A DNA stretch of 64,000 nucleotides from Halorussus salinisoli (GTDB lineage Archaea > Halobacteriota > Halobacteria > Halobacteriales > Haladaptataceae), in assembly GCA_005239435.1 (NCBI GenBank), contig SZNP01000001.1:248001-312000 (forward strand). The letters run 5' to 3'. Below the pieces are notes generated by a model. The model was given only the letters and a program-made list of their open reading frames with translations. It was not told where the DNA came from and made no database searches. The position numbers and the translations under genes were made by a program. Every line of letters begins with the position of its first letter. Positions within the stretch are counted from its first letter, which is position 1. Positions 35,227 through 44,144 of the stretch are shown here, piece by piece.

Positions 35227-36645
35227 ATGGGAGAAACGTTCGTAGTCATCGGTGGCGACGCGGCCGGGATGAGCGCGGCGAGCAAGGCCAAGCGCGAGAA
35301 TCCGGACCTCGACGTAATCGTCTTCGAGAAGGGCGAGTGGGTGTCCTACGGCGCGTGCGGGATGCCGTACTACGTCAAGGGGGAAATCGCGGAACTGGAA
35401 GACCTCGTGGCTATCACGCCGGAGGAGTTCCGCGAGGAACGAAACATCGACCTCCGGACCCACAGCGAGGTAGTCGGTATCGACCGGGAGGCGAAGACCG
35501 TGACCGTGGAAAGAAGCGAGGCGAACCGTGCCTCGGAACCGCGAGCGGGGAGGAACGACCCTCGAGCGAACGACGACGGGACCTACGAGCAGGCGTACGA
35601 CGACCTGCTCGTGGCGACCGGTGCGCGAGCGATTCGACCCCCTATCGACGGGATGGACCTCGACGGCGTCTTCACGTTTCACTCGATGGAGCGCGCGAGG
35701 GAGGTCCGAGATATCGTCGCGGGTGACGCGGCCGAGAGACCCGAATCGGTCGGTATCATCGGCGGCGGCTACATCGGGTTGGAGATGGCCGAGGCGTTCG
35801 ACGCTCGGGGTCTCGACGTGTCGGTGTTCGAGATGCTCCCGCACGTCCTCGCACCCTTCGGCGACTCCATCGCGGAGACGGTCGAGGACCACCTCCGCGA
35901 GCAGGGCGTCTCGCTCCACCTCGACACGCTGGTCGAGGAGATATCGGGCGAGCAGGGCCGAGTCGCCGCCATCGAGACCGAGGACGACCGCTACTCCGTC
36001 GATTCGGTGCTGGTCGCCACGGGGGTCGCACCGAACGCCGAACTCGCCGAGTCTGCTGGCATCGAACTGGGCGAGACCGGCGCGATTGCCACCGACGAGT
36101 ACGGCCGGACCGACGACCCGCACGTCTACGCCGCGGGCGACTGCGCCGAGGCCCACAACGTCGTGACCGACGCTCCGGACTACGTTCCGCTGGCGCTGAC
36201 CGCGAACCGGGCCGGGCGAGCGATCGGAGCGACGGTGGCGGGCGACCCCACGGAGGTCGGCGGCATCGTCGGCACGGCGGTCGTGAAGGTGTTCGACCTC
36301 GAAGTCGCCCGGACGGGCGTCACCGACCCCGAGGTGGCCGAGGAGGCGGGATTCGACCCCGTATCGCAGGTCGTCACCGCCGGGTCGCGCGCTCACTACT
36401 ACCCCGGCGGCGAGCCCATCACCGTCGAGATGGTGGGCGACCGGGAGACGGGTCGCCTGCTCGGCGCGGCGATGGTGGGCGAGGAGGGCGTCGCCAAGCG
36501 TATCGACACCGTGGCGACTGCGCTCCACGCCGGAATGACCGTCGAGGAGGTTCAGAACCTCGACCTCTCGTACGCGCCGCCGTTCGGTCCGACGTGGGAC
36601 CCCGTACTGACCGCGGCGAAGGTGCTGTCCGGAAAACTGGAGTAG
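35227..36645 (+). CDS. CoA-disulfide reductase/NADH oxidase-type flavoprotein
   Basis: A 472-residue pyridine nucleotide-disulfide oxidoreductase. The FAD-binding start is FVVIGGDAAGMSAASKAKR, with a single redox cysteine, Cys44, in VSYGACGMPYYV. The NAD(P)H-binding motif is VGIIGGGYIGLEMAEAF, and the second FAD motif is VYAAGDCAEA. The C-terminal dimerisation domain runs from about 345 to 472. The single-cysteine active site fits CoA-disulfide or polysulfide reductases and NADH oxidases, which keep low-molecular-weight thiols reduced. Between residues about 95 and 115 is an extra Arg/Asn/Asp-rich insert (SEANRASEPRAGRNDPRAND). Confidence 0.88.
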   Translation: MGETFVVIGGDAAGMSAASKAKRENPDLDVIVFEKGEWVSYGACGMPYYVKGEIAELEDLVAITPEEFREERNIDLRTHSEVVGIDREAKTVTVERSEANRASEPRAGRNDPRANDDGTYEQAYDDLLVATGARAIRPPIDGMDLDGVFTFHSMERAREVRDIVAGDAAERPESVGIIGGGYIGLEMAEAFDARGLDVSVFEMLPHVLAPFGDSIAETVEDHLREQGVSLHLDTLVEEISGEQGRVAAIETEDDRYSVDSVLVATGVAPNAELAESAGIELGETGAIATDEYGRTDDPHVYAAGDCAEAHNVVTDAPDYVPLALTANRAGRAIGATVAGDPTEVGGIVGTAVVKVFDLEVARTGVTDPEVAEEAGFDPVSQVVTAGSRAHYYPGGEPITVEMVGDRETGRLLGAAMVGEEGVAKRIDTVATALHAGMTVEEVQNLDLSYAPPFGPTWDPVLTAAKVLSGKLE

Positions 36646-36655
36646 GTCGGCGAGA

Positions 36656-36979
36656 CTACCGGGTGTAGGTCCGAATCTCGGCGATTCGCTCGCCCTCGAA
36701 CGAGAAGGTGTCCACGAACTCGAACATCGGTTCTTCGTCGGAGTCGAGCAGACGCCCTTCGACGGCCACGCCCTCGCCTCCGTCGTAGATTCGCTTCGTC
36801 TCGTGGGACGTGTTCTTGTTCGGCCGACCCTCCTGCATGAACTCGACCAGGGTCTCCCTGCCCTCGATGGTCCGGTCGGGTCGGCGGTGGACGGTTCCCG
36901 GCGCGAGCAGGTCGGCGAACGCATCGTAGTCGCCCGCGTCGATGGCCTCGTAGTAGGCACGGGCGGTCTCCTCGCTCAT
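36656..36979 (-). CDS. NTF2-like (SnoaL-type) protein
   Basis: A 107-residue single-domain protein: MSEETARAYYEAIDAGDYDAFADLLAPG, then HRRPDRTIEGRETLVEFM, VAVEGRLLDSDEEPMFEFVDTFSFEGERIAEIRTY. This alternation of a helix and a curved sheet is the cone-shaped NTF2 fold found in ketosteroid isomerase-like and binding proteins. The ligand cannot be inferred. The ATG at 36979 is chosen over one ten codons upstream. It ends 10 bp from the convergent flavoprotein gene. Confidence 0.83.
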   Translation of the reverse strand: MSEETARAYYEAIDAGDYDAFADLLAPGTVHRRPDRTIEGRETLVEFMQEGRPNKNTSHETKRIYDGGEGVAVEGRLLDSDEEPMFEFVDTFSFEGERIAEIRTYTR

Positions 36980-37059
36980 GAACGGGGAGAGGGCCGCGGG
37001 GCGTATCAACCCCGTCCATCTTCGTCGCGTTTATCGGGGTTGCCCGAAATGAGGCGAAC

Positions 37060-38136
37060 ATGGACCCGCTTCACGCCCGGTACCCGTTTCTCGCGGCGGC
37101 CCGCGAGAGCGTCAGAGAGGCCGACATCGGTCTCGTGGCCATCGTCACGGGCGACGGGCGCCACCCCGCGGTCGAGCGCGGCGTCGAGCGGGTGCGCCGG
37201 GCGCTCATCGACGGGACCGTCAGACCCGACCCGGAGACCGGACGGCGGTGGGACGCGCGCGCAGAACTGCTCTCGTACCCGGTCGCGCGCGTGCTCGTGT
37301 CGCTCGTGGACGCGCCCGGCGCGGTCGAGAAGTACGCCAGTGCGGAGGCCAACACGGCCTACGACCGGTTCACCGACGACTTCCGGAACCCCGACGACGG
37401 CCTGAAGAGTACGAGCGCCAAGGCCATCTCGCTCGACGCGCTCCTCGCGGAGTTCGACCTCGCGAGCGACGTCGAGGAACTCCGGGACGGCTACCGAATC
37501 GACGTCGGCCGGTATCTCCCGCTGTCCTCGAATCTCGACGGCGAGTCGTGGACGCTCGCCACCCGACAGTTGGCCGGCGGGACGGTCAAAATCTCGGCGG
37601 CGGAACTCCACGAACTCCTCCGGGAGGCGGTCCGCCAGCGAGTCGCCGCGGGCCTGCCGACTCGCGTCCCGGACGAGATTCGGGAGGGCCTGACCGACGA
37701 GGTGGCCGAACTGGAGGACACCTTCTCCGACGTCGATTTCTCGCAGGACATCGACGTGCTCGCGCCCGACTGCTTCCCGCCGTGCGTCGAGTCGCTGATG
37801 GAGCGAGCGCAGGCGGGCGAGAGTCTCGCGGACCACGCCGAGTTCGCGCTCGTTTCGTTCCTGGCGAGCGCCAACGCCGACACCGACGAACTGCTCGCGC
37901 TCTGCGGCGTAGATAGCGACACCACCGCGAAGTCGGTCCACTACCGGGCCAAGCGCGTCGGCGACGAGTCGGGCGCGCAGTACGCGCCGCCCTCCTGCGA
38001 GACGATGCAGGCCTACGGCGAGTGCCCGGTCGCCGACGACGAGGACCCGACGACCGACGCCCGCTGTGACTCGATTTCCCACCCGCTGGCCTACTACGAG
38101 GACGCGCTGGCCGAAGCGGGACGCGCCGGGGAGTAG
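37060..38136 (+). CDS. priL: DNA primase large subunit PriL
   Basis: A 358-residue regulatory subunit of archaeal/eukaryotic primase, which with PriS starts DNA strands by making RNA/DNA primers. The C-terminal Fe-S domain shows likely [4Fe-4S] ligands Cys242 (CFPPCVESL), Cys313 (PPSCETM), Cys322 (YGECPV) and Cys336 (RCDSISHPLAYY). N-terminal helix-rich domain starts MDPLHARYPFLAAARESV. GTTTATCGG about 30 bp before the ATG is a likely TATA element. PriS is not in the window, but Hjc and RfcC are. Confidence 0.95.
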   Translation: MDPLHARYPFLAAARESVREADIGLVAIVTGDGRHPAVERGVERVRRALIDGTVRPDPETGRRWDARAELLSYPVARVLVSLVDAPGAVEKYASAEANTAYDRFTDDFRNPDDGLKSTSAKAISLDALLAEFDLASDVEELRDGYRIDVGRYLPLSSNLDGESWTLATRQLAGGTVKISAAELHELLREAVRQRVAAGLPTRVPDEIREGLTDEVAELEDTFSDVDFSQDIDVLAPDCFPPCVESLMERAQAGESLADHAEFALVSFLASANADTDELLALCGVDSDTTAKSVHYRAKRVGDESGAQYAPPSCETMQAYGECPVADDEDPTTDARCDSISHPLAYYEDALAEAGRAGE

Positions 38137-38202
38137 CGGATTCCAGGAACGTACGTCTTTCAGCAATCAAATCATATCTATAAACAACAAATAGAAACCT
38201 CG

Positions 38203-38345
38203 ACGCGCGCTGGCACGGCACACGGGTGCACTGCGCCAACTCGCGCGAGGTTCGCGCGAGCGAAGCGAGAAGCCCAGGAGGAGGGGAGATTCGAGGCTCT
38301 CGCGGACCGGGGCGGTTGCGAGCGGGGCCGTGCATTCTTCGTAGG
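38203..38345. repeat. GC-rich dispersed intergenic element, copy B (diverged)
   Basis: In the 38137-38465 gap between priL and the small membrane gene lies a block with GCGCGCTGGCACGGC, the inverted pair CTCGCGCGA/TCGCGCGAG (near 38240-38260), GAGCGAAGCGAGAAG, AGGAGGGGAGATTCGAGG and GGGGCGGTTGCGAGCGGGGC. Order and composition resemble elements A and C, but the TCTGATTGGCTC block is missing. The rest of the gap is AT-richer (38165-38195) with no gene. Confidence 0.45.
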
Positions 38346-38465
38346 GTCACGGAGTAGTTAGCCACGCTCTCCTCCATCCTCGTCGAGTAAGAAGGACCCC
38401 GAACACGTTCGGAAAACCGAGACGATTAGCTTCCCAGACGAGAACCGATCCACGAGAACCCGGTT

Positions 38466-38669
38466 TCAGTACTGCTGTGCCATCCAGTAGCCGACGCCAG
38501 TCATCACCAGCACGAAGACGACGATGACGCCCACCGCGGCTAGCGCACCCGTCTGCGTGAGACTGCCGTTACCGTAGTTCGCGCCCACCCACATCAGGAG
38601 CGCGATGAATAGGCCGACAGACCCCACGCCGACGAGTATCTCTCGGCGCGTCTCTTGGTCGATTTCCAT
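38466..38669 (-). CDS. Small two-helix membrane protein (probably DUF7472)
   Basis: A 67-residue protein starting MEIDQETRREILVGVGSVGLFIALLMWVG and ending in a second helix AAVGVIVVFVLVMTGVGYWMAQQY. Two membrane segments are separated by a short loop (ANYGNGSLTQTG). It resembles the haloarchaeal DUF7472 family as I recall it. Function unknown. The ATG at 38669 is chosen because an upstream in-frame codon adds nine residues without hydrophobic or family character. Confidence 0.75.
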   Translation of the reverse strand: MEIDQETRREILVGVGSVGLFIALLMWVGANYGNGSLTQTGALAAVGVIVVFVLVMTGVGYWMAQQY

Positions 38670-39037
38670 GCCGAGGGCTTCCGAGGGTACCGGCAAAAGG
38701 GCTTCGGAACGACCTACGACCGTTCCCGCGGCCGCGAGAGCGCGAGCAGTTCGTCGGTGTGTACGACCGCCGGTGCGCGACCCTCCGGTTCGCTGCGAAA
38801 CGGAGTCGGACTGACCGCTCGCGGACGCCGATTTAATTCGAAACGACGGGGGGCGGATTTAGCTGTTATTCGGCCATTAACGCCACTAGAACTGACTATA
38901 GCCTCACTGACAGGTGCAAGACTTAGGAGTGTCCAGCCCCTATCTATCTGTACGCGGAACCGACCGCAGGCGCGACGATTGGGGTGGAGACGCCGACGCT
39001 GTACACTGCCGGTCACCGCACAAGAGGTGGGAAGCCT
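38670..39037. other. Intergenic gap, nothing recognised
   Basis: About 370 bp between two divergent genes. Frames inside read as basic peptides unlike the acidic proteins of this genome. AT-richer stretches at 38830-38940 may hold promoters in both directions. No RNA gene was recognised. Confidence 0.35.
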
Positions 39038-39724
39038 ATGGGAAACACAACAGCTTCCGAACGAACGCGCGCATCGCTCCCTCCTGCGGGCCGCGTGACC
39101 GACGCCCGGTCACAGCGCGCTCGCATGGAGCGGATGGCAGTCACGCCGCTCGGTGGCGGCGTCTACGAAGTCGAGGGGCAGAGCGGCAACGCCTACTCCG
39201 TGGACCTCCCCGGCGGGCGCTGTACCTGCCCGGACCACAACTTCCGCGGCGTCCGATGTAAGCACATCCGACGGGTCGCCATGGAGGTCAACGAGGGTCT
39301 CGTCCCGCCGCCCGGCAAACGAGCCGTGGCGTGCCGGAACTGCGGCGAGGAGACCTTCGTGGACGAGACCGCCGAGGGACCGCACTTCTGCGAGGAGTGC
39401 GAACTCGACCCCGGCGAGGCCGTGGTGGACCGCGAGACGGGCGACCTGCTCGTCGTGGTCCGGACGACCGGTCGCCGGGCCGACGAAGTGGAAATCACCG
39501 ACCGGGACTACACGGTCGCGGCGTATCCGAACAACGAGCAGTACCGACCCGACGACGTGGTCGTCGAGGCGATGTACCCGGTACCAGCGGGTCTCGGCTC
39601 CGACGACCTGAAGCCACACCACCTGCGGCGTTACTCGTTCCCTCGCGGACGACTCGCACGCAGGGGAGAAGCAACGGGCCACGACGACCAGTCGGAACTC
39701 GCCGACTTCGAGGTGGCCGAGTAG
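39038..39724 (+). CDS. SWIM zinc-finger domain protein
   Basis: A 228-residue protein. Its SWIM finger (CxCx(n)CxH) is visible in YSVDLPGGRCTCPDHNFRGVRCKHIRRV at about 55-80, and a second zinc ribbon follows (ACRNCGEETFVDETAEGPHFCEECE). SWIM fingers bind DNA or proteins and occur in recombination and repair-related factors. The remainder is uncharacterised. The start ATG at 39038 is favoured by AGGTGGGA 6 bp upstream. A GTG at 38984 is an alternative. Hjc lies next to it, convergent. Confidence 0.85.
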   Translation: MGNTTASERTRASLPPAGRVTDARSQRARMERMAVTPLGGGVYEVEGQSGNAYSVDLPGGRCTCPDHNFRGVRCKHIRRVAMEVNEGLVPPPGKRAVACRNCGEETFVDETAEGPHFCEECELDPGEAVVDRETGDLLVVVRTTGRRADEVEITDRDYTVAAYPNNEQYRPDDVVVEAMYPVPAGLGSDDLKPHHLRRYSFPRGRLARRGEATGHDDQSELADFEVAE

Positions 39725-39877
39725 CTACCTTCGAGGGGTAGGTACGAGAGACGGCGGCGGTCCGGCCCTCCGTCGGTTGTGTCCCAGTGTGGACCACCGC
39801 CGGTGAGGGGAGACGAACAGTCGTACCAGCAGACGTTTTCCGTCTACTTCAGTGACTACGAAAATCGCGTGGAGTCG

Positions 39878-40369
39878 CTATTCGAGCATCGCCGCCGCCT
39901 CGTCGGGCGACAAGACGCCTTGCTCGACCGCCTGGAGCACGTCCCTGATGTCGTGCCCGTCGTCGTCGCCGTCCTCGTCGGTTCCTCGGAGTGCGTCGAG
40001 TGGGTCGCCGTCTTCGAGCGCGGCCTCCTTCTTGACGCGGTAGTTGCCGCCGTCGGTCTCGTGAACGTCCGCGGGGTGGAAGAAGTACCAGTCCTCGCGG
40101 TCGAACCGCACGCCGATCTTGGGTTTCGCGCCGAAGTTCTGAGAGAAGTAGACGAGGGCTTCGACCTCTTCGCCGGTGAGATATATCGGGTCGCCCGAAC
40201 TCGACTTGGCTTCGATGGCGTAGAAGACGTCGCCGTCGCCCGCGAGTACGTCCGGGAGTTCGCGCTCAGTTGCGCTGCCGCTGGCGGGCGCGCGCATGAC
40301 GGCGAACCCGGCCTCGTCGAGTCGGTTGACGAGTTCACGCTCCCGCCTGTCGCCCTTGGCGTTGGACAT
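39878..40369 (-). CDS. hjc: Holliday junction resolvase Hjc
   Basis: A 163-residue archaeal resolvase that cuts four-way junctions during recombination. The nuclease core includes [51 protein letters not shown] (catalytic Asp and ExK) and [21 protein letters not shown]. The C-terminal 45 residues are an acidic Asp/Gly extension typical of haloarchaeal versions. The ATG at 40369 is preferred over the GTG just before it. Confidence 0.94.
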   Translation of the reverse strand: MSNAKGDRRERELVNRLDEAGFAVMRAPASGSATERELPDVLAGDGDVFYAIEAKSSSGDPIYLTGEEVEALVYFSQNFGAKPKIGVRFDREDWYFFHPADVHETDGGNYRVKKEAALEDGDPLDALRGTDEDGDDDGHDIRDVLQAVEQGVLSPDEAAAMLE

Positions 40370-40538
40370 CACGGCACCCCCGAAAGATCCGTCGCGTCTG
40401 GCATATCTGGTACTGTTTCCTTCGGCGTGTTAAGTCCCCCGCAAGCGCGGTGGAAGTAGAACTCGTCGGGTCGTCAGCTTTCGCTCTGTAATCGGGCGGC
40501 CAGACCGCTTTTCATCGGAAAGGCCGACGCTATCGATA

Positions 40539-41363
40539 GTGTCGAAGGAAGAACTTGACCGGCGAATCCGGACCGAAGCGCCGGGGGAGGGCCAGAAGCC
40601 CAAGCAGGAGATCCTGGCCCAGGAGATTCAGGAGGGGTTAGAGGAACTCGAACGCCCGTCGGACGGCCTGTTCCTCTCGGGCATCTCGGCCGGACTCGAC
40701 ATCGGCTTCGGTCCCCTGCTCATGGCGGTGGTGCTCACCGTCGTCGGCGGTTCGTGGGGCGACCCCCTGACCCGAATCGTCGTCGCCAACGCCTACGCGG
40801 TGGGATTCATCTTCGTCATCGAGGGGCGGTCGGAACTGTTCACCGAACACACGGCCCGCGCCACGCTTCCGGTCCTCGACGGCCGGGCGACCGTCGGGGA
40901 ACTGGCTCGGCTCTGGGCGCTCGTCTACGGCGGAAACGTACTCGGCGGAAGCGTCTTCGCCGTCGCTATGGTCTGGTTCGCTCCGGCCTACGGCATCGTC
41001 GATCCCTCGGCGTTCACCGAAATCGCGTTGCATCTCACGGAGCACGGTCCGTGGATACTGCTGGCGGGTGGCGTCGTGGCCGGATGGCTGATGGGTCTGC
41101 TCTCGTGGCTACTGACGGCCGCCAGGGAGAGCATCTCGCGCATCGTGGTCGTCTGGCTGGTCACGACCAGCATCGGTCTCGCGCACCTGCCACACTCCAT
41201 CGCGGGTAACGTCGAGGTGCTGGCCGGGACGCTCGTCTCGCCGACCATCTCGCTCGCACAGTACGCCGGGTTTCTCGCGCTCGCCACGGTCGGCAACGCC
41301 ATCGGTGGCTCTGTCTTCGTCGCCCTGCTGAAGTACGGTCACGTCGTTCGAGGCGAGGAGTGA
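40539..41363 (+). CDS. Formate/nitrite transporter (FNT) family channel
   Basis: A 274-residue membrane protein with GTG start at 40539. A soluble N-terminal helix (residues 1-40) is followed by about six hydrophobic segments. The half-helix signature is seen in VVANAYAVGFIFVIEGRSELFTEHT and ALATVGNAIGGSVFVALLKYG, and VYGGNVLGGSVFAVAMVWF repeats it. FNT proteins are pentameric channels for formate, nitrite, hydrosulfide or other small acids. The substrate cannot be chosen here. No formate or nitrite genes adjoin it. Confidence 0.85.
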   Translation: MSKEELDRRIRTEAPGEGQKPKQEILAQEIQEGLEELERPSDGLFLSGISAGLDIGFGPLLMAVVLTVVGGSWGDPLTRIVVANAYAVGFIFVIEGRSELFTEHTARATLPVLDGRATVGELARLWALVYGGNVLGGSVFAVAMVWFAPAYGIVDPSAFTEIALHLTEHGPWILLAGGVVAGWLMGLLSWLLTAARESISRIVVVWLVTTSIGLAHLPHSIAGNVEVLAGTLVSPTISLAQYAGFLALATVGNAIGGSVFVALLKYGHVVRGEE

Positions 41364-41387
41364 TCCGCTTCTGTTTCGCCTCGGCAT

Positions 41388-41783
41388 TTACTCGCCGTCT
41401 CCGATCCTGGCCACTGCTTCGATCTCTACGAGCATCTCGGGGTCGATCAGGCGCTCGACCTGCACCATGCTCGTGGCGGGTCGAACGTCGCCGAACACCT
41501 CCGTGTGGGCACGTCCGACCGCCTCCCACTGGTCGACGTCGGTGACGTAGATTCGGGTCCGCACGACGTCCTCGACGCTCGCGCCCGCCGCGTCCAGCGC
41601 CTCCGCGACGTTCGAGAGCGCCTGCTTCGTCTGCTCGTACGGGTCGCCCTCGCCGACGAGGTTTCCGCCGTCGTCGGTCGCGGTCGTACCGGAGACGTGG
41701 ACCTCGTCCCCGGTTCGGACCGCCCGCGAGTAGCCGACCTTCGGTTCCCACTCGGTGCCCGAGGAGACGCGCTGTCGCTCCAT
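41388..41783 (-). CDS. RidA family deaminase
   Basis: A 131-residue protein of the RidA/YjgF family, which hydrolyses reactive enamine/imine intermediates released by PLP enzymes. Motifs: VGYSRAVRTGDEVHVSGTTA, EQTKQALSNVAEALDAAGASVEDVVRTRIYVTD and RPATSMVQVERLIDPEMLVEIEAVA, including the conserved arginine after IY-type strands. The ATG at 41783 removes an implausible 13-residue extension. It converges with the FNT gene, and the alpha/beta hydrolase lies just upstream on the same strand (25 bp). Confidence 0.9.
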   Translation of the reverse strand: MERQRVSSGTEWEPKVGYSRAVRTGDEVHVSGTTATDDGGNLVGEGDPYEQTKQALSNVAEALDAAGASVEDVVRTRIYVTDVDQWEAVGRAHTEVFGDVRPATSMVQVERLIDPEMLVEIEAVARIGDGE

Positions 41784-41808
41784 GCGAGGCCGGACGGCCG
41801 ACGGTGCC

Positions 41809-42771
41809 TTAACGTTCGCCACTCGGTCCGACCTCGCCCGCCAGAAACGCCACGGCCGGTTCGGTCGCCTCGTCGCCCGGTTCGAGCCACGGCATGTGTC
41901 CGTGGTCGTAGAGGGTCACGAAGTCGCCGTTCGCCATCGCCCCGGCCACCGGACGACCCACCGACGGCGGCCAGAAGTAGTCCTCGGTGCCCCAGACGAA
42001 CCGCGTGGGCGTCTCAACCTCCCGAACCTCCTCGCGCAGGTCGAACTGGGGCTTCATCCCGCGGAACGTCCCGAGGGTCTCCATCAGCGACCGGAGGCTC
42101 TCGCGCTGGCCGGGCAGACCCTCGCCGACGATGCCCGGCCGGAAGTAGCAGTCCGGGAGCGCCGAGTCGTCAACGACGTTCATCTGGCGGTAGGCCCGCC
42201 GGGCGTCGGCTACCGACTCGGCCTCGAAGTAGTCGAACAGCCAGTCGCCGACCAGGGGCAGGTCGAACAGTCGGAAGAACAGCGGAATGTCGAGCGAGAG
42301 CCCGGCAGGTGCGCCGATAGCACAGAGTCGCTCCACGCGCTCGGGGTGGTCCACGACCAGTGCGAGCGCCTGAAATCCGCCGAGGGAGTTGCCCATCACC
42401 GCGGTCCCTTCGATACCGAGCGCGTCGAGGAAGTCGGCTACGTACTCGACGCCGAACTCCCGGAATCCCGTCTCTCGGTAGTCCACTGCGGTCGAGAGAC
42501 CCCTGCCCGGTCGGTCGGGCGCGTAGACCGTGAAGTGGTCGGTCAAGGCGTCGAACATCGGAACCCACACCGTCGCGGTAGCTCCGAGTCCGTGGAGGAG
42601 AAGCAGGGGCGGCCCTTCGCCCGCGGTCAGGTAGTGAACTCTGCTGGCGGGGTCGGGGAGGTCTACGTACTCGGATTCGGCTTCGACCTCGTAGTGGTCG
42701 CAGACTTCGGAGAGCGCGTCGAGGTACGGTTTCGCCGTCTCGCTCGGGTCGGCGGCGTGGTCGAGGGGCAT
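41809..42771 (-). CDS. Alpha/beta hydrolase
   Basis: A 320-residue alpha/beta-hydrolase-fold esterase-like protein. The oxyanion region is LLLLHGLGATATVWVPMFDAL, the nucleophile elbow AVMGNSLGGFQALAL (Ser), the likely acid lies near FVWGTEDYFWPP, and the catalytic His is in LYDHGHMPWLE. A lid region follows the nucleophile (about 165-215). Substrate unknown. It is followed after 25 bp by the RidA gene on the same strand, suggesting co-transcription. Confidence 0.9.
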   Translation of the reverse strand: MPLDHAADPSETAKPYLDALSEVCDHYEVEAESEYVDLPDPASRVHYLTAGEGPPLLLLHGLGATATVWVPMFDALTDHFTVYAPDRPGRGLSTAVDYRETGFREFGVEYVADFLDALGIEGTAVMGNSLGGFQALALVVDHPERVERLCAIGAPAGLSLDIPLFFRLFDLPLVGDWLFDYFEAESVADARRAYRQMNVVDDSALPDCYFRPGIVGEGLPGQRESLRSLMETLGTFRGMKPQFDLREEVREVETPTRFVWGTEDYFWPPSVGRPVAGAMANGDFVTLYDHGHMPWLEPGDEATEPAVAFLAGEVGPSGER

Positions 42772-42860
42772 ACCCCGAAGTTCGAGCGTTCGAGAGAAAA
42801 GAGTTGGTTCCGCTTACAGGCAGTCGAGGCGAATGCCCCGGGGCTTGACCCCGAGGCGAT

Positions 42861-44144
42861 TCACGTTCCGTGCTGCCAGCTACTCATGTACTCCGCCTGC
42901 TCGTCGGTCAGGTCGTCGTACTCGACACCTTCGGCGTCGAGTTTGATTTCGGCGATTTCGCGGTCCAACTCGTCGGGCACGTCGTGGACTCCGGCGTCGT
43001 ACTGGTCGCTGTTCTCGACCAGTTCGCGGACCGAGGCGGCCTGCACGCCGAAGCTCTGGTCCATAACCTCGACCGGGTGGCCCAGCGCGATGGGTGAGGC
43101 GAGGTTGACGAGGCGGCCCTCCGCGAGGACGTTGAGGCGGCGGCCGTCCTCCATCTCGTACTCCCGGACGCCCTCGCGGGCCTCGCGCTCGTTCACGGCG
43201 AGGTCCGAAAGCTGGTCGAGGTTGATCTCGATGTCGAAGTGGCCCGCGTTGGCGAGCAGGACGCCGTCGTTCATCTTCTCGAAGTGGTCTCGGGTAATCA
43301 CGTCGCGGTTACCCGTGGTCGTGAGGAACACGTCGCCGATTTCGGCCGCCTCGCCCATCGGCATCACGTCGTAGCCCTCCATGTGGGCTTCGAGCGCGCG
43401 CCGGGGTTCGACCTCGGTCACGACGACGTTCGCGTTCTGTCCGGACGCCTTCTTGGCGACGCCGCGTCCGCAGTCGCCGTAGCCCGCGACGACGACGTTC
43501 TTGCCCGCCCACGAGAGGTTGGTCGTCATGGCGATGTTGGCCAGCGAGGACTCGCCCGTGCCGTGGACGTTGTCGAAGAGGCGCTTCATCGGCGTGTCGT
43601 TCACGGCGAAGACGGGGTACTTGAGTTCGCCGTCGGCGTCCATCGCGCGAAGTCGGTGGACGCCCGTGGTGGTCTCCTCGCACCCGCCGACGATGGAGTC
43701 GATGAGCTCGGGGTAGTCCTCGTGGATGGCCGCGACGAGGTCCATCCCGTCGTCCACCGTCAGGGTGGGTTCGTGGGCGATGACCGCCTCGATGGCCGCG
43801 TAGTACTCCTCGTCGTCGACCTCGCGCTCGGCGTAGGAGGTGATATTGGGGTGTTCGTCGAGCGCGGCGCTCACGTCGTCGTGAGTCGAGAGGGGGTTAC
43901 AGCCCGTGATAGCGACCTCTGCACCGCCCTCGGCGAGGGTCTCGACCAGCACGGCGGTCTTGGCCTCGACGTGCATCGCCATCCCGATTCGCTGGCCGTC
44001 GAGCGGCTGGTCGGTCTCGAACTCCTCTTGGACCGCGGTCAGAATCGGCATGTGTTCGCGCGCCCAGTCCATCTTCCGATGGCCCTCGGTGCGAGCAGAT
44101 TCGAGATCGTCTACCTGCTCGCTTATCGTCGGATAGTCTGCCAT
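42861..44144 (-). CDS. ahcY: Adenosylhomocysteinase (S-adenosyl-L-homocysteine hydrolase)
   Basis: A 427-residue enzyme splitting S-adenosylhomocysteine to adenosine and homocysteine, relieving inhibition of methyltransferases. The NAD-binding motif is VVVAGYGDCGRGVAKKA. Substrate and catalytic regions include VNDTPMKRLFDN, TGNRDVITRDHFEKMNDGVLLANAGHFDIEI and LASPIALGHPVEVMDQSF. Length fits archaeal forms without the bacterial insertion. The ATG at 44144 gives the expected start. An amidohydrolase of the SAH/adenosine deaminase group lies 1.5 kb upstream. Confidence 0.95.
   Translation of the reverse strand: MADYPTISEQVDDLESARTEGHRKMDWAREHMPILTAVQEEFETDQPLDGQRIGMAMHVEAKTAVLVETLAEGGAEVAITGCNPLSTHDDVSAALDEHPNITSYAEREVDDEEYYAAIEAVIAHEPTLTVDDGMDLVAAIHEDYPELIDSIVGGCEETTTGVHRLRAMDADGELKYPVFAVNDTPMKRLFDNVHGTGESSLANIAMTTNLSWAGKNVVVAGYGDCGRGVAKKASGQNANVVVTEVEPRRALEAHMEGYDVMPMGEAAEIGDVFLTTTGNRDVITRDHFEKMNDGVLLANAGHFDIEINLDQLSDLAVNEREAREGVREYEMEDGRRLNVLAEGRLVNLASPIALGHPVEVMDQSFGVQAASVRELVENSDQYDAGVHDVPDELDREIAEIKLDAEGVEYDDLTDEQAEYMSSWQHGT

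Noticed and set aside
38714..39016. A 100-residue leftward gene in the gap before the SWIM protein
   Set aside because: Highly basic composition, no hydrophobic or domain pattern, and no ribosome-binding site or promoter at a suitable distance.
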